Made by a program: the position numbers and the translations under genes. Positions 37,251-46,308 of a stretch of 64,000 nt of DNA are shown here, in pieces. Position 1 is the first letter of the stretch; every line of letters starts with the position of its first letter. This DNA comes from Balneolaceae bacterium (GTDB lineage Bacteria; Bacteroidota; Rhodothermia; Balneolales; Balneolaceae), in assembly GCA_009711805.1 (NCBI GenBank), contig VEMX01000007.1, forward strand, positions 1 through 64,000, read 5' to 3'. The notes under the pieces are model-generated. The model saw nothing but the letters and a program-made list of their open reading frames with translations. It made no database searches and was not told the DNA's origin.

Positions 37251-38549
37251 CTAAGAGTCGAGGTAGGTGCGAATGGCATCCCGCATGGTGGTGAAGGTGT
37301 GTTGGAATAGTTCTTCGTCTTCTTCCAGGAGGGTGATTCTGAAGCCATACAGATCGGAACAGAAAGATGAAATGGGTACCACACAAATACCAGTAGCGGC
37401 AAGCAGGTAGTACACAAACCGGCTGTCCAGCGACACATCCTGTGTCCACTCATCCACCAAAGCCTGCACCTTTGGATTATCAATTTCCAGGTGTTGATCA
37501 GGAGTGAGGGTTCCTTCCTTAAACACAATGGTATTGTAGAAGGCGCCATAGGTTTTGTTGAACGTAAGTTCGGGAACGGCATGCAGGGTATCAGCAATAA
37601 ACTCGCTTCGTTTTCCTATTTCCTGATTCAATTGGTCCCGGTACTCAGCATAGCGCGGGTCTCCCAGGATTTTTGGGATGGCTTTTTGCGGAAGGGTGGT
37701 GGAACACACTTCAATCATCTTGGCGTCGTCCAGGGCTTTGCATAAACGGCTGAATTCCTCGTCGCTATCCCGGTTATAATACTCCATCCAGCCACAACGT
37801 GAACCCGGCCAGGGCAATTCTTTGGAGATCCCTCTCATGGCAATACCGGGTACATCGTCAATCACTTCCGCCAGTGCACAGGCCTCTGCCCCGTTGTACG
37901 TAATCCGATGATAAATCTCATCCGAAATCAGGAATAAGTTAAACTCTTTGGCTATTTCCATAATACGATCCAGTATCTCCCGTGGATAAACCATCCCGGT
38001 AGGGTTATCCGGGTTGATGATAAGGATGCCCACAATATTTGGATTGTATTTCACCTTATTGTAGAGGTCGTCTACATCGGGATACCAGTTGTTTTCGGGA
38101 TCCAGGGTGTAGGTAATGGGATGGTGATTGGCATGAGCCGCTTCCGCCGATGAATGCGTGGAATAAGCCGGTGAAGGACCGATCACCCGGGCGGTTGGTT
38201 CGAGCAGGTGATACACGGTAGAAATGGCATCCCCCAAGCCATTAAAAAAGAGGATATCCTCCGGAGTGATCTGCGCCCCGCCAATTTCATTATTTATTTG
38301 AGCGAGGAACTCTCGTGTTTCAGGAACACCTTTTGAATCACAGTAACCATAAGAATCGTTCTCCCCCACAAGCTCCTGCACAATTTCTTTCATCCATCCG
38401 GGAATCTGGTTATGTTTATTAACCGGGTCTCCAATATTCTCCCAAATAATGGAAACCCCTTCATCCTCAAGAAGACGGGCTTTTTTTACAATCTCCCTGA
38501 TTTCGTAGGTGAGTTCATTTGCTCCTTCACTTAATAACTTTTGTCTCAT
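37251..38549 (-). CDS. class I/II PLP-dependent aminotransferase
   Basis: Fold type I aminotransferase, 432 residues. Substrate-binding and core elements: WENIGDPVNKHNQIPGWMKE, SYGYCDSKGVPETREFLA, GLGDAISTVYHLLEPTARVIGPSPAYSTH, IVGILIINPDNPTGMVYPRE, NLFLISDEIYHRITYNG (Asp that contacts the PLP ring nitrogen) and the Lys region MRGISKELPWPGSRCGWMEYYN. It resembles alanine- and aspartate-type enzymes; the exact substrate is open. A short duplicate of its 3' end is at 30332-30389. It is 189 bp downstream of the DUF2391 gene on the same strand. Confidence 0.9.
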   Translation of the reverse strand: MRQKLLSEGANELTYEIREIVKKARLLEDEGVSIIWENIGDPVNKHNQIPGWMKEIVQELVGENDSYGYCDSKGVPETREFLAQINNEIGGAQITPEDILFFNGLGDAISTVYHLLEPTARVIGPSPAYSTHSSAEAAHANHHPITYTLDPENNWYPDVDDLYNKVKYNPNIVGILIINPDNPTGMVYPREILDRIMEIAKEFNLFLISDEIYHRITYNGAEACALAEVIDDVPGIAMRGISKELPWPGSRCGWMEYYNRDSDEEFSRLCKALDDAKMIEVCSTTLPQKAIPKILGDPRYAEYRDQLNQEIGKRSEFIADTLHAVPELTFNKTYGAFYNTIVFKEGTLTPDQHLEIDNPKVQALVDEWTQDVSLDSRFVYYLLAATGICVVPISSFCSDLYGFRITLLEEDEELFQHTFTTMRDAIRTYLDS

Positions 38550-38738
38550 CGCTGGTGTGCCGGCTGATCTTTTGTTCGCCTGGGTTTAACCGGGCTCGTT
38601 TGTTGGTACGTATGAAGTTAAAGCTCGGTATTATTATTAGGAAATGAAATCTGAAAAGGTGAAAAATAGTCCAGTACTCCCCAGCTTAGATAAATAACTT
38701 GTATAAGAGGGATTTTTATAAGCTGCTCTCTTATGATA

Positions 38739-39245
38739 TCATTTTATCATATCACTTAATGTGCCACTCATTGCAGCAGGAAATGCAACTATAACCGTCC
38801 GTTTTATAGCTAACACATTATCAACTCCCCAGGGACATTTCTGGAAGATTGTCAGAATTAAAGCTACCACTGCCAGCGAAATCAGATACGTTCCCACAAT
38901 TCGCTTAACACAATTAAATGTGTGCCCTTTTAAATTGTGTCGATAGAAATTGAAATAGACAAAGACTGAAATCAACAATATGGAAATGAGGGCTAAATAC
39001 AGCACATTAATGTGCGGGAGTGTTTCTCCGAGTGTCCAGGCCTCTTCCGTCAATGACACGGGAATTGCCAGCAAGGCAGAGCCAACCATAACCTGTATTA
39101 TATCACGAGGCTTAAACTCTACCATTAAAGGTTTGAGAACATAACTAATTACTTCTCCTGATTTATCTGCAATGGGAACTACTCTGTGCAGATATCCTCC
39201 GATCCGTTTTATCGTGGTTTTTTTAACCTCTACATTCTCTTCCAT
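38739..39245 (-). CDS. DUF2391-family integral membrane protein
   Basis: 168 residues with about four membrane helices (roughly 50-70, 75-97, 120-140, 145-165). The signature regions FKPRDIIQVMVGSALLAIPVSLTEEAWTLGETLP and VIVAFPAAMSGTLSDMIK are typical of the DUF2391/TIGR02587-like proteins as I remember them. The function is unknown. It follows the sodium/solute symporter gene by 43 bp and may belong to the same transcript. Confidence 0.75.
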   Translation of the reverse strand: MEENVEVKKTTIKRIGGYLHRVVPIADKSGEVISYVLKPLMVEFKPRDIIQVMVGSALLAIPVSLTEEAWTLGETLPHINVLYLALISILLISVFVYFNFYRHNLKGHTFNCVKRIVGTYLISLAVVALILTIFQKCPWGVDNVLAIKRTVIVAFPAAMSGTLSDMIK

Positions 39246-39288
39246 AATTGTGGTATGTACTCTTATTGATCAAATGGTTTCTGGTTTT

Positions 39289-40812
39289 CTATTTTAACAA
39301 CCTTCTTCCATAATAACTCAGAAATCCTGTTCCTACAACAATTATTGAACCTACCAGGGTATATAGCGGCCAGGCCAACGCCAAGCCCTCTCCCGGTAAA
39401 ATATTTTGCGCTGGTCCCTTCACCATGAATAGCAAGGCTACCAAGCCTGCAAAAAATCCCAGCAGGGCGTCTTTCTTCTCTGGCTTGGAAGACAACATCC
39501 CCAGCAAAAAAGCACCTAATAAACCGCCATAGGTGTAGGATGCGATACCCAGCCCCAGTTCTACCACTGCCGGGCGTTCCCCTTCCCGAAGCTGCAGTAT
39601 GGCAAATAAAATAGCCGAAGTCGTGAGTATAACACCCCAAACCATCGTTATGATTCTCGATACTTTAAGATCCTCTTCTGCTGTATTCTCTTTTCCGAAA
39701 TAGGGTTTGTACAAATCAAAGGTTGTGGCTGATGCCAGGGAATTCAGGGATGAACTGAGGCTACTCATAGCTGCAGCAAATAAAGCAGCAACAATAAGTC
39801 CCGATATACCTGCCGGCAGTTCTTCTACAATGAATTTGGAGAAAATCTCATCCATAGTAGCCAATCCTAACTGCTCCGGAGATACGCCTAGGTAAAATTT
39901 ATAGAGCAACAGGCCAATCACCAGGAAAAGGGCAAACTGGAACATCACTATAAAACCACTTGAGATCATGGCTTTTCGGGCATCTTTGAGATTGCCCGTA
40001 GCCAGCACCCGCTGCACCAGCAATTGATCGGTCCCATGGGAAGCCAGCGAGAATACCGCCCCACCCACCACAGCGGTTATAAGGGTATAGGGTTGAGAAA
40101 TGAATTCCTTAAAACTGAGGTCAAAGCCAAACTCAAAAATCTGGGTTTTTGCGGCCGGCAACATAAAGTCTTCCGGCAAATTCCCCATCAGCACATACAG
40201 GGCGATGAAAGCTCCACCAATATATACCGACATCTGTACTACATCCATCCACACCACGGCTTTGATACCTCCAAAAAAGGTATACAGCATGGTTACAGCT
40301 GTAATCACCGCTATGGATAACACATACAATTCAAGATCTGCCCAACCGGCAAAAGCGCCCCCCAGCCTTAGCAGGATAGCCAGGGGTATGGCCGTAGCAA
40401 ACAGACGAACACCATCAGCCAGCAGGCGGGTAATCATGAATGTTGAACTGGCAGCATTCCGCATGGAACCGCCAAACCGATGTTCCAAGAATGTATAAGC
40501 TGTTTTTAGCTCTCCTTCGTAATACCGGGGCAAAAAGTATATGGCCACTGCAAACCGGCCAATCAGGTAGCCAATGGTGATTTGCAGAAAAGTCAGGTTT
40601 CCGCCATAGGCAACGGCGGGTATACTTATGAACGTGAGGGTACTGGTTTCGGTTGCGACAATGGAGAAGAGTACGGCCCACCAGGGGATCCCATCTCCTC
40701 CCAAAAAATAGTCTCGGGTTGAAGTTTGCTTACCTGACGTTTTCAGCCCGATAGCTGCCACTCCAACCAGGTAGCCAACAACAACGATATAGTCTAAGGT
40801 GCCAAATCCCAA
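39289..40812 (-). CDS. sodium/solute symporter (SSS family)
   Basis: 507-residue polytopic transporter, ~13 helices, in the inner membrane. The family signature region is visible as DYFLGGDGIPWWAVLFSIVATETSTLTFISIPAVAYGGNLTFLQITIGYLIGRFAVA near the N-terminus and SHGTDQLLVQRVLATGNLKDARKAM (SSS signature in the middle), with the GISGLIVAALFAAAMSSLSSSLNSLA helix. SSS proteins couple import of sugars, amino acids or sialic acid to Na+. It follows the glycosylasparaginase gene by 4 bp in a glycan-degrading operon, so import of a product such as mannose, GlcNAc or asparagine is a reasonable inference. Confidence 0.9.
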   Translation of the reverse strand: MGFGTLDYIVVVGYLVGVAAIGLKTSGKQTSTRDYFLGGDGIPWWAVLFSIVATETSTLTFISIPAVAYGGNLTFLQITIGYLIGRFAVAIYFLPRYYEGELKTAYTFLEHRFGGSMRNAASSTFMITRLLADGVRLFATAIPLAILLRLGGAFAGWADLELYVLSIAVITAVTMLYTFFGGIKAVVWMDVVQMSVYIGGAFIALYVLMGNLPEDFMLPAAKTQIFEFGFDLSFKEFISQPYTLITAVVGGAVFSLASHGTDQLLVQRVLATGNLKDARKAMISSGFIVMFQFALFLVIGLLLYKFYLGVSPEQLGLATMDEIFSKFIVEELPAGISGLIVAALFAAAMSSLSSSLNSLASATTFDLYKPYFGKENTAEEDLKVSRIITMVWGVILTTSAILFAILQLREGERPAVVELGLGIASYTYGGLLGAFLLGMLSSKPEKKDALLGFFAGLVALLFMVKGPAQNILPGEGLALAWPLYTLVGSIIVVGTGFLSYYGRRLLK

Positions 40813-40816
40813 AAGA

Positions 40817-41782
40817 CTATTCCATCAGGTGCTTGGCAGGAGCAACATTGTTTCCCTGGCCGTTATTTACCACATAGCTAAATCCTCCTTGAATGCTGTA
40901 GCCTCCATAACCTCCTTCATTGTTCAAAGCGATGTAGCCTACCTGAATACCTTCTTTATTGGAAGGGGTCCGCTCAATAATTCGCTCGGTAGCAATTTTA
41001 CAGGCTTCTTCCGGGCTGTGTCCCTGGCGCATCATTTCCACAACCAGGTGACTTCCTGCGGTTTTAATCACTTCTTCTCCCAAACCGGTGGCACATGCCG
41101 CCCCTACTTTGGGATCAATAAATAATCCTGAACCAATTATAGGAGAATCCCCCACGCGGCCTTCCATCTTCCAGGCAGCCCCGCTGGTGGTGCATGCCCC
41201 GCTTATTCTTCCATCGGCATCCAACGCCAGCATACCAATGGTATCATGTGTTTCTATGTTGATGACGGGCTTGTACTCAGAAGTTTTGAGCCACTCCTTC
41301 CATGCCTTTTCCGCTTCAGGAGTTAACAGGTTTTCGGTTTCAAAACCCTGGCTTACGGCAAATTTCTTTGCACCTTCTCCCACAATCATTGCATGTGGAG
41401 ATTCTTCCATCACCTTTCGGGCTACCGATATGGGGTGCTTAATGTTTTGTAGAAATGCTACCGAACCGCACTCCCCTCTTTCGTCCATGATGCAGGCATC
41501 CAGGGTCACGTTCCCATTGCGGTCGGGGCGGCCGCCATAGCCTACCGTCATATTATTGGGATCGGCTTCCTCAACTTTTACCCCGACTTCTACAGCATCG
41601 AGGGCATAGCCTCCATCTTTGAGTACCTGCCAGGCTGCTTCGGTGGCTTTCTTAACGGTGTGCCAGGTTGCAATCACAACCGGCTTGGGGCCGGTTACTG
41701 TTTTTGGGGATGCAAATGATTTCCAGCCCAGGGGGAGTAAACCAAGAGCACCGGTTCTTAAAAATTGTTTTCTGTTAATCAT
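40817..41782 (-). CDS. glycosylasparaginase (N4-GlcNAc-asparaginase)
   Basis: Ntn-hydrolase that cuts the amide between GlcNAc and asparagine in N-glycopeptides. The 321-residue precursor carries a Tat-like signal (NRKQFLRTGALGLLPLG) and the autocleavage site before Thr181 (ETHD-TIGMLALD), the nucleophile of this family. Later residues SGAAWKMEGRVGDSPIIGSGLFID (substrate pocket) and GAACATGLGEEVIKTAGSH match bacterial and human aspartylglucosaminidase. It lies 9 bp after the GH47 gene and 4 bp before the symporter gene. Together they suggest use of N-glycoprotein chains. The type is fairly secure; export route (Tat) is inferred. Confidence 0.9.
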   Translation of the reverse strand: MINRKQFLRTGALGLLPLGWKSFASPKTVTGPKPVVIATWHTVKKATEAAWQVLKDGGYALDAVEVGVKVEEADPNNMTVGYGGRPDRNGNVTLDACIMDERGECGSVAFLQNIKHPISVARKVMEESPHAMIVGEGAKKFAVSQGFETENLLTPEAEKAWKEWLKTSEYKPVINIETHDTIGMLALDADGRISGACTTSGAAWKMEGRVGDSPIIGSGLFIDPKVGAACATGLGEEVIKTAGSHLVVEMMRQGHSPEEACKIATERIIERTPSNKEGIQVGYIALNNEGGYGGYSIQGGFSYVVNNGQGNNVAPAKHLME

Positions 41783-41791
41783 GATGTCAAT

Positions 41792-43156
41792 CTACCAGGT
41801 TTTTGTGAGAGGGTGAGCTTCGGTATTAAACACATATTCGTCCAGGTCCAGTGTGCTTTCGGGTGCAAATAACAGATACGAATATTTTAGTGTTTCAGCA
41901 AGGAAGAAGCTGTGCATGGCATCGTTCTTCTCTTTGGTTCTCACATCAGCAAGTTCTGCAAAGCCGCTTTCGGTTTTACAATACTCAACCAGGCTTTGGA
42001 ACATGGTTTTGCCCATTTCAAGGTATTTTGCTTCCCCGGTTTCGCGGTACAGGTAAAAAGCTGATTCAATATTTTCAGGTCTCAGTAAATATGCGGGATG
42101 TTCCACTTCCATAGTGGTGTAGTCGATAGCTTCGGGTTCAATATCATGCATTTGCCACATTTTGAAATTTGACTCCTGTACTTCACGGGCCAAATCTACC
42201 TGTCCGCCCATAACCAGCATACCGGGCATAAAAGCATCCAGGGCGCCATAGACGGTTCGGCTGCGCTCGCCGGTGTTCATGTCGGCATAGCCATACCAGG
42301 TTCCGGTATCAGTTCGGTCTACCAGGTATTTGTTTACTGCTTTGATACTTTCGTCATACATCTCTTTAAAGTCCTCATCTTCGAAAAGAACGTAGGCTTT
42401 AAGCAGGTACTCATAATAAGAGTCGATGCGGCCGCTAATGTGGCTGGATGTATCGGTCCATTCACCGCTTTCTACATCAATCAAAGTTCCCACAAGGCCT
42501 ATATCAGAGCGACGGTTGTAGAGTTCAACCATCGCTTTTTTGGCCTTGTCGTAATAGTCGGGGTTCCCTGTAAGCTTACTCAGCGTTCCGAACTCCAGCA
42601 TCAGGGTGCCTATTTCTGCCGGGTTGTTGATTGAGCCGCTGGTCTCCCCGGTTTTAAGGTTTACCATTACATAAGGCATTCCCGTTGGAGAATCGAATGC
42701 AGGCAGCAGACGGTTACCAAGGTCTTCGGCCAGTTCCAGAAAACGCTCGTCACCATCAAACTGGTAAGCTGCGAGCAATCCCCCAAACAGCCGTATGGTG
42801 ATTTCAAAATTCTGCACCGACAGGTCTTTATCGAAGCTGAGCTCTTCAAAAATCAGCTCTTTTGCTTCTTCGGCCTGTTCGTCAAGCCCCATAAGTACCA
42901 TGGTGTCAAAAGCATCTACCGGGGTCATCAACAGAGATTCACCGTACCAGTCGCTATAGGAATTGGATATTGGTTTAAGATCGTCGTGTCCCCAGGCGTA
43001 TTCTTTATAACCGTCCCAGGTATGTACAAAAGCTGCTTTTACCTCATCGGCCAATGCCTGTTTTTCCTGTTCTATCGGAGGTTTTTGTTCTTTTTGTTGT
43101 GATGTACACGAAGCAACAATGAGTAGTGTGAGTAATAGTGAAGTTATTTTTGTCAT
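41792..43156 (-). CDS. GH47-family alpha-1,2-mannosidase lipoprotein
   Basis: Class I alpha-mannosidase trims alpha-1,2-linked mannose from high-mannose glycans with Ca2+. The 454-residue protein begins at ATG 43156, overlapping the GH92 stop by 4 nt, and carries a lipoprotein signal (MTKITSLLLTLLIVASC). The (alpha/alpha)7-barrel motifs are visible: TWDGYKEYAWGHDDLKP, DAFDTMVLMGLDEQ, IRLFGGLLAAYQ, DSYYEYLLKAY and YLLRPENIESAFYLYRETG, which contains the conserved ES pair. The enzyme is common in eukaryotes and rarer in bacteria. It is the second enzyme of the N-glycan operon. Confidence 0.88.
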   Translation of the reverse strand: MTKITSLLLTLLIVASCTSQQKEQKPPIEQEKQALADEVKAAFVHTWDGYKEYAWGHDDLKPISNSYSDWYGESLLMTPVDAFDTMVLMGLDEQAEEAKELIFEELSFDKDLSVQNFEITIRLFGGLLAAYQFDGDERFLELAEDLGNRLLPAFDSPTGMPYVMVNLKTGETSGSINNPAEIGTLMLEFGTLSKLTGNPDYYDKAKKAMVELYNRRSDIGLVGTLIDVESGEWTDTSSHISGRIDSYYEYLLKAYVLFEDEDFKEMYDESIKAVNKYLVDRTDTGTWYGYADMNTGERSRTVYGALDAFMPGMLVMGGQVDLAREVQESNFKMWQMHDIEPEAIDYTTMEVEHPAYLLRPENIESAFYLYRETGEAKYLEMGKTMFQSLVEYCKTESGFAELADVRTKEKNDAMHSFFLAETLKYSYLLFAPESTLDLDEYVFNTEAHPLTKTW

Positions 43157-45423
43157 CTCTGAATGTTTTGTTCCGGGCGTTGTCCTACTTCCATAGCCCA
43201 TGATTTATTTGGATCGGATCCCATCTCAAATACCAGCTTTCCCCCTGCTGTTATTTCCTGATGGGTAATATAGCTTCTTTCAAAAATTTTGCCGTTCAGG
43301 GTAGCAGACTGGATGTAAGGCTTATCATCACTGGCACCCTTTGCAATAACTTTAAATGTCTTGTCCCCGGACAGTTGAATTTCAATTTCCTCGAAAATCG
43401 GACTTCCTATTGCATACACCCCGCTTGCCGGGTTAACCGGATAAAATCCCATAGCACTAAATACGTACCAGGCCGACATCTGCCCGCAATCTTCATTACC
43501 ACTCAGCCCTTCCGGTCCGGAGAAATAAAGGCTGTCCATAATCTGCGATACCCGTTTCTGTGTTTTCCAGGGCTTGCCGGTATAGTTATGCAGATACGCT
43601 ATATGATGGCTGGGCTCATTGCCGTGGGCATACTGTCCAATCATCCCCGAAATATCCGGGGATACATCATCCCCGGTGATAATTGAGCTCATCTCGAACA
43701 TAGAGTCCAGCCGGGCAGAGAAAGCGTCATCCCCTCCCATTTTGTTTATCAGGCGTTCCACATCGTGGGGCACAAACCAACTGTGCTGCCAGGCATTTCC
43801 TTCGGTGTAATCTGTATTTCTGCGGTGTGATGACCGGAGTGGGTCGAATGGTTCTGCCCATACTCCATCTGCCGTTTTACCACGCATAAATTTTGTGGTC
43901 TCATCATAGAGATTTTGCCAGTATCCGGCACGCACAATAAAATGCTCGTACTCATCTTCCTTATCGAGCAGGTAAGCCATTTGTGCAATACACCAGTCAT
44001 CAAAGGCATACTCCAGGGTTTTGGTAACCGACTCTTCGGCCATATCGGTTGGAATGTACTGATATTCCCTGTACAGGTCGGTATTGCGCCGGTTTTGCAT
44101 GGCACTGGCTTTCATGGCTTCGAATGCCAATTCAGCATCAAAACCACGGAAACCTTTGGCGTAGGCATCCAGAATTACCGGGATGGCGTGATAGCCGGTC
44201 ATGGTATTGGTTTCGTTGCCGTGGAGTTCCCATACCGGAAGCAGGCCGGTTTCTTTGTAGAAATCCAGCATGGTGTTAATCATATCGTTTACCCGGTCGG
44301 GGTTGGTGATGGTAAGCAATGGATGCTGTGCACGGAAAGTATCCCACAAAGAAAAAACGGTATACCGATCACGGTTCTGAGCAGTGTACACGCTGTCATC
44401 GGCTCCCCGGTAGGCTCCATCAACATCAGAAAATAGCACCGGTGCCAATTTGGAATGATACAGAGCTGTGTAGAATACTTCCTTGTCTTCCCGGTTACCC
44501 TTCACCTTAATCTTGTTGAGCTCTTTATCCCAGTCCATTTCAGCAAACAGCCGGCTTTCATCAAAATCCCAACCTGAAAGAGATTCCAGGTTTTTCTTCG
44601 CTCCCGCCTCACTCACAGCCGAGATAGCCACTTTTACCAGCACATCCTTGCCTTCCTCATCAAAATCAAAGCGGGTGATAATTTCTTTTCCCTTAAATTC
44701 TTTTGTGGAACTATCTGCAGAAACGGAATCCACCACAACCCTGGATAAACTGGCCGGTTTCGAGAATTTCATGGCGTAGTATACCCGCTGGTTGGCCGCC
44801 CATCCTGTTGACATGCGGTAACCTGTGATGGTGGTATCATTCTCTATCTGCACCCTGGAGCTGTCGGTGCTGTCCCAATTTAAGCTAAAGCCCAGGTCCA
44901 TCACCATAGATTTATACTCATTGTCGGGGTAGGTAAAGCGGTACAGTGCTACCCGGTCGGTTGCCGTCATTTCGGCATTTATCCCTGTATCCTGTAATAA
45001 AACGCTGTAATAACCCGGCCAGGCTTTCTCAAAATTGTGGCTGAATTTAGATGCATAACTTCGCTTGCCCCCATATTTGGATTCACCTACAATGCTGACT
45101 TTCTCATTTACCGGCATAATGAGGATATCATTCAAATCCCCGATACCGGTGCCGCTTAAGTGTGTTTGTGCAAAACCGGTAATTACATCATCAGAATAAT
45201 GATAACCTGAGACCCAGTCCCACCCGGCTGTTCCGTTTACCGGGCTGGGTTGAATCATTCCAAAAGGAACCGTAGCCCCTGGATAGGTGTGTCCGTGCCC
45301 TCCGGTGCCGGTAAATACATCTACATAATTATTGGGAGTTTCCATGGGGCTGCAAGACATCATCCCCAGACAAACAAAAAACGCTAACAGTGATAAATAC
45401 TTAAAGTGAGTTTCAGACTTCAT
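43153..45423 (-). CDS. GH92-family alpha-mannosidase lipoprotein
   Basis: 756-residue Ca2+-dependent exo-alpha-mannosidase that acts on high-mannose N-glycans. The lipoprotein signal ends at Cys24 (FVCLGMMSC). Family motifs: YVDVFTGTGGHGHTYPGATVPFGMIQPSP, WELHGNETNTMTGYHAIPVI, GNAWQHSWFVPHD, GNEPSHHIAYLHNYTGKPWKTQ and GNEDCGQMSAWYVFSAMGFYPVNP, with the acidic residues in GNED and the HGNE loop being the expected catalytic or metal-related ones. It overlaps the rdgB stop by one nt (TAATG) and the GH47 start by four, so the three are translationally linked. Confidence 0.93.
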   Translation of the reverse strand: MKSETHFKYLSLLAFFVCLGMMSCSPMETPNNYVDVFTGTGGHGHTYPGATVPFGMIQPSPVNGTAGWDWVSGYHYSDDVITGFAQTHLSGTGIGDLNDILIMPVNEKVSIVGESKYGGKRSYASKFSHNFEKAWPGYYSVLLQDTGINAEMTATDRVALYRFTYPDNEYKSMVMDLGFSLNWDSTDSSRVQIENDTTITGYRMSTGWAANQRVYYAMKFSKPASLSRVVVDSVSADSSTKEFKGKEIITRFDFDEEGKDVLVKVAISAVSEAGAKKNLESLSGWDFDESRLFAEMDWDKELNKIKVKGNREDKEVFYTALYHSKLAPVLFSDVDGAYRGADDSVYTAQNRDRYTVFSLWDTFRAQHPLLTITNPDRVNDMINTMLDFYKETGLLPVWELHGNETNTMTGYHAIPVILDAYAKGFRGFDAELAFEAMKASAMQNRRNTDLYREYQYIPTDMAEESVTKTLEYAFDDWCIAQMAYLLDKEDEYEHFIVRAGYWQNLYDETTKFMRGKTADGVWAEPFDPLRSSHRRNTDYTEGNAWQHSWFVPHDVERLINKMGGDDAFSARLDSMFEMSSIITGDDVSPDISGMIGQYAHGNEPSHHIAYLHNYTGKPWKTQKRVSQIMDSLYFSGPEGLSGNEDCGQMSAWYVFSAMGFYPVNPASGVYAIGSPIFEEIEIQLSGDKTFKVIAKGASDDKPYIQSATLNGKIFERSYITHQEITAGGKLVFEMGSDPNKSWAMEVGQRPEQNIQR

Positions 45424-46013
45424 TATTGGTTTTGTTGCTTCATAAAATTGATAAATTTCTGCACTGCATGTCCCCGGTGCGATATGTTGTTTTTCACAGA
45501 CTGATCCAGCTCTGCAAAGGTTTGGTCATAGCCTTCCGGCTTAAAAACGGGGTCATATCCAAAGCCTTTGTCCCCTTTTTGCACGGTGATAATTTCCCCC
45601 TTGCACACTCCTTCAAATGTATATTCTCCCTCATTTGTTATAAGGGCAACCACCGTTCTGAATTGTGCTTTTCGATTTTGAATGTCTGCCATTTCTGACA
45701 ACAGCTTCCGTACGTTCTCCTGGTAGGTGACATTCTCCCCGGCATAGCGGGCTGAGTATACCCCGGGAGCTCCATTCAGGGCCTCCACCTCCAGACCAGT
45801 GTCGTCCGAGAGGGCCGGGAGGTTTGTTTCCAAAGCTACATATCGGGCTTTTTTAAGAGCATTCCCTTCAAGGTTGGGTTGATCTTCGACTACATCTTTC
45901 AGTTTGGGAAAATCCTGTGTAGAAAGTACCTGGATACCCAAAGGACGGAGGATCTCCTCCATTTCTATAATCTTATGCTCGTTTTGTGAAGCAAGTACCA
46001 GTTTCTTAATCAT
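45423..46013 (-). CDS. rdgB: XTP/dITP diphosphatase (RdgB/HAM1 type)
   Basis: House-cleaning pyrophosphatase that removes non-canonical purine triphosphates such as ITP and XTP. 196 residues from ATG 46013 (MIKKLVLASQNEHKIIEM), a start that makes the usual N-terminal substrate loop. The conserved SDDTGLEVEALNGAPGVYSARYAGE is the nucleotide/metal site and GFGYDPVFKPEGYDQTFAEL the next block, then ISHRGHAVQKF. The gene overlaps the SemiSWEET gene upstream by 8 nt and touches the GH92 gene downstream. Why a housecleaning enzyme is inside a sugar operon is unclear; it may simply be cotranscribed. Confidence 0.95.
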   Translation of the reverse strand: MIKKLVLASQNEHKIIEMEEILRPLGIQVLSTQDFPKLKDVVEDQPNLEGNALKKARYVALETNLPALSDDTGLEVEALNGAPGVYSARYAGENVTYQENVRKLLSEMADIQNRKAQFRTVVALITNEGEYTFEGVCKGEIITVQKGDKGFGYDPVFKPEGYDQTFAELDQSVKNNISHRGHAVQKFINFMKQQNQ

Positions 46014-46272
46014 TGAGTGTCTTTCTTGGGAAGAATTTGTAATAGAGGTTAATGCCGCTTCCAATAGTAAGCAAACCATTTAAAGCTATAAAAACGGTGT
46101 CTCCGATCAGAAAAGAGTAAATCGTCAGCAGTAAGCTTGATGTCACATATAACATCACGAAAATGAGATTGACAGGTGTGCTTCCCTGTTTAACGGTTTC
46201 CCACGTTTGGGGAATCCATGCACTCACCAGCAGGCCAAATCCAACCCATCCCAATAGTTCAATTCCACTCAT
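46006..46272 (-). CDS. SemiSWEET/PQ-loop-type small transporter
   Basis: An 88-residue protein with three membrane helices (about 5-21, 36-53, 57-77), the minimal half-transporter unit that works as a dimer. The first helix carries the PQ motif: VGFGLLVSAWIPQTWETVKQG, typical of SemiSWEET/MtN3-type sugar transporters. The ATG at 46272 is preferred over the 33-nt longer TTG-initiated form. It lies 36 bp after the adenosine kinase gene and overlaps rdgB by 8 nt. Transport of a small sugar is likely, but the motif also occurs in other PQ-loop proteins, so this is not certain. Confidence 0.78.
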   Translation of the reverse strand: MSGIELLGWVGFGLLVSAWIPQTWETVKQGSTPVNLIFVMLYVTSSLLLTIYSFLIGDTVFIALNGLLTIGSGINLYYKFFPRKTLND

Positions 46273-46308
46273 AAATTTTTGTATTTCTAAATTCGTTGTT
46301 AGCAACTT

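Noticed and set aside
36806-37294. 162-codon ORF across MITE copy 2, with a partner ORF at 2152-2415 on minus over copy 1
   Set aside because: Shared residues come from the MITE DNA itself; the ORFs diverge and end at random outside the element.
43915-44436. 173-codon antisense ORF in the GH92 gene
   Set aside because: Opposite frame of a clearly conserved enzyme.
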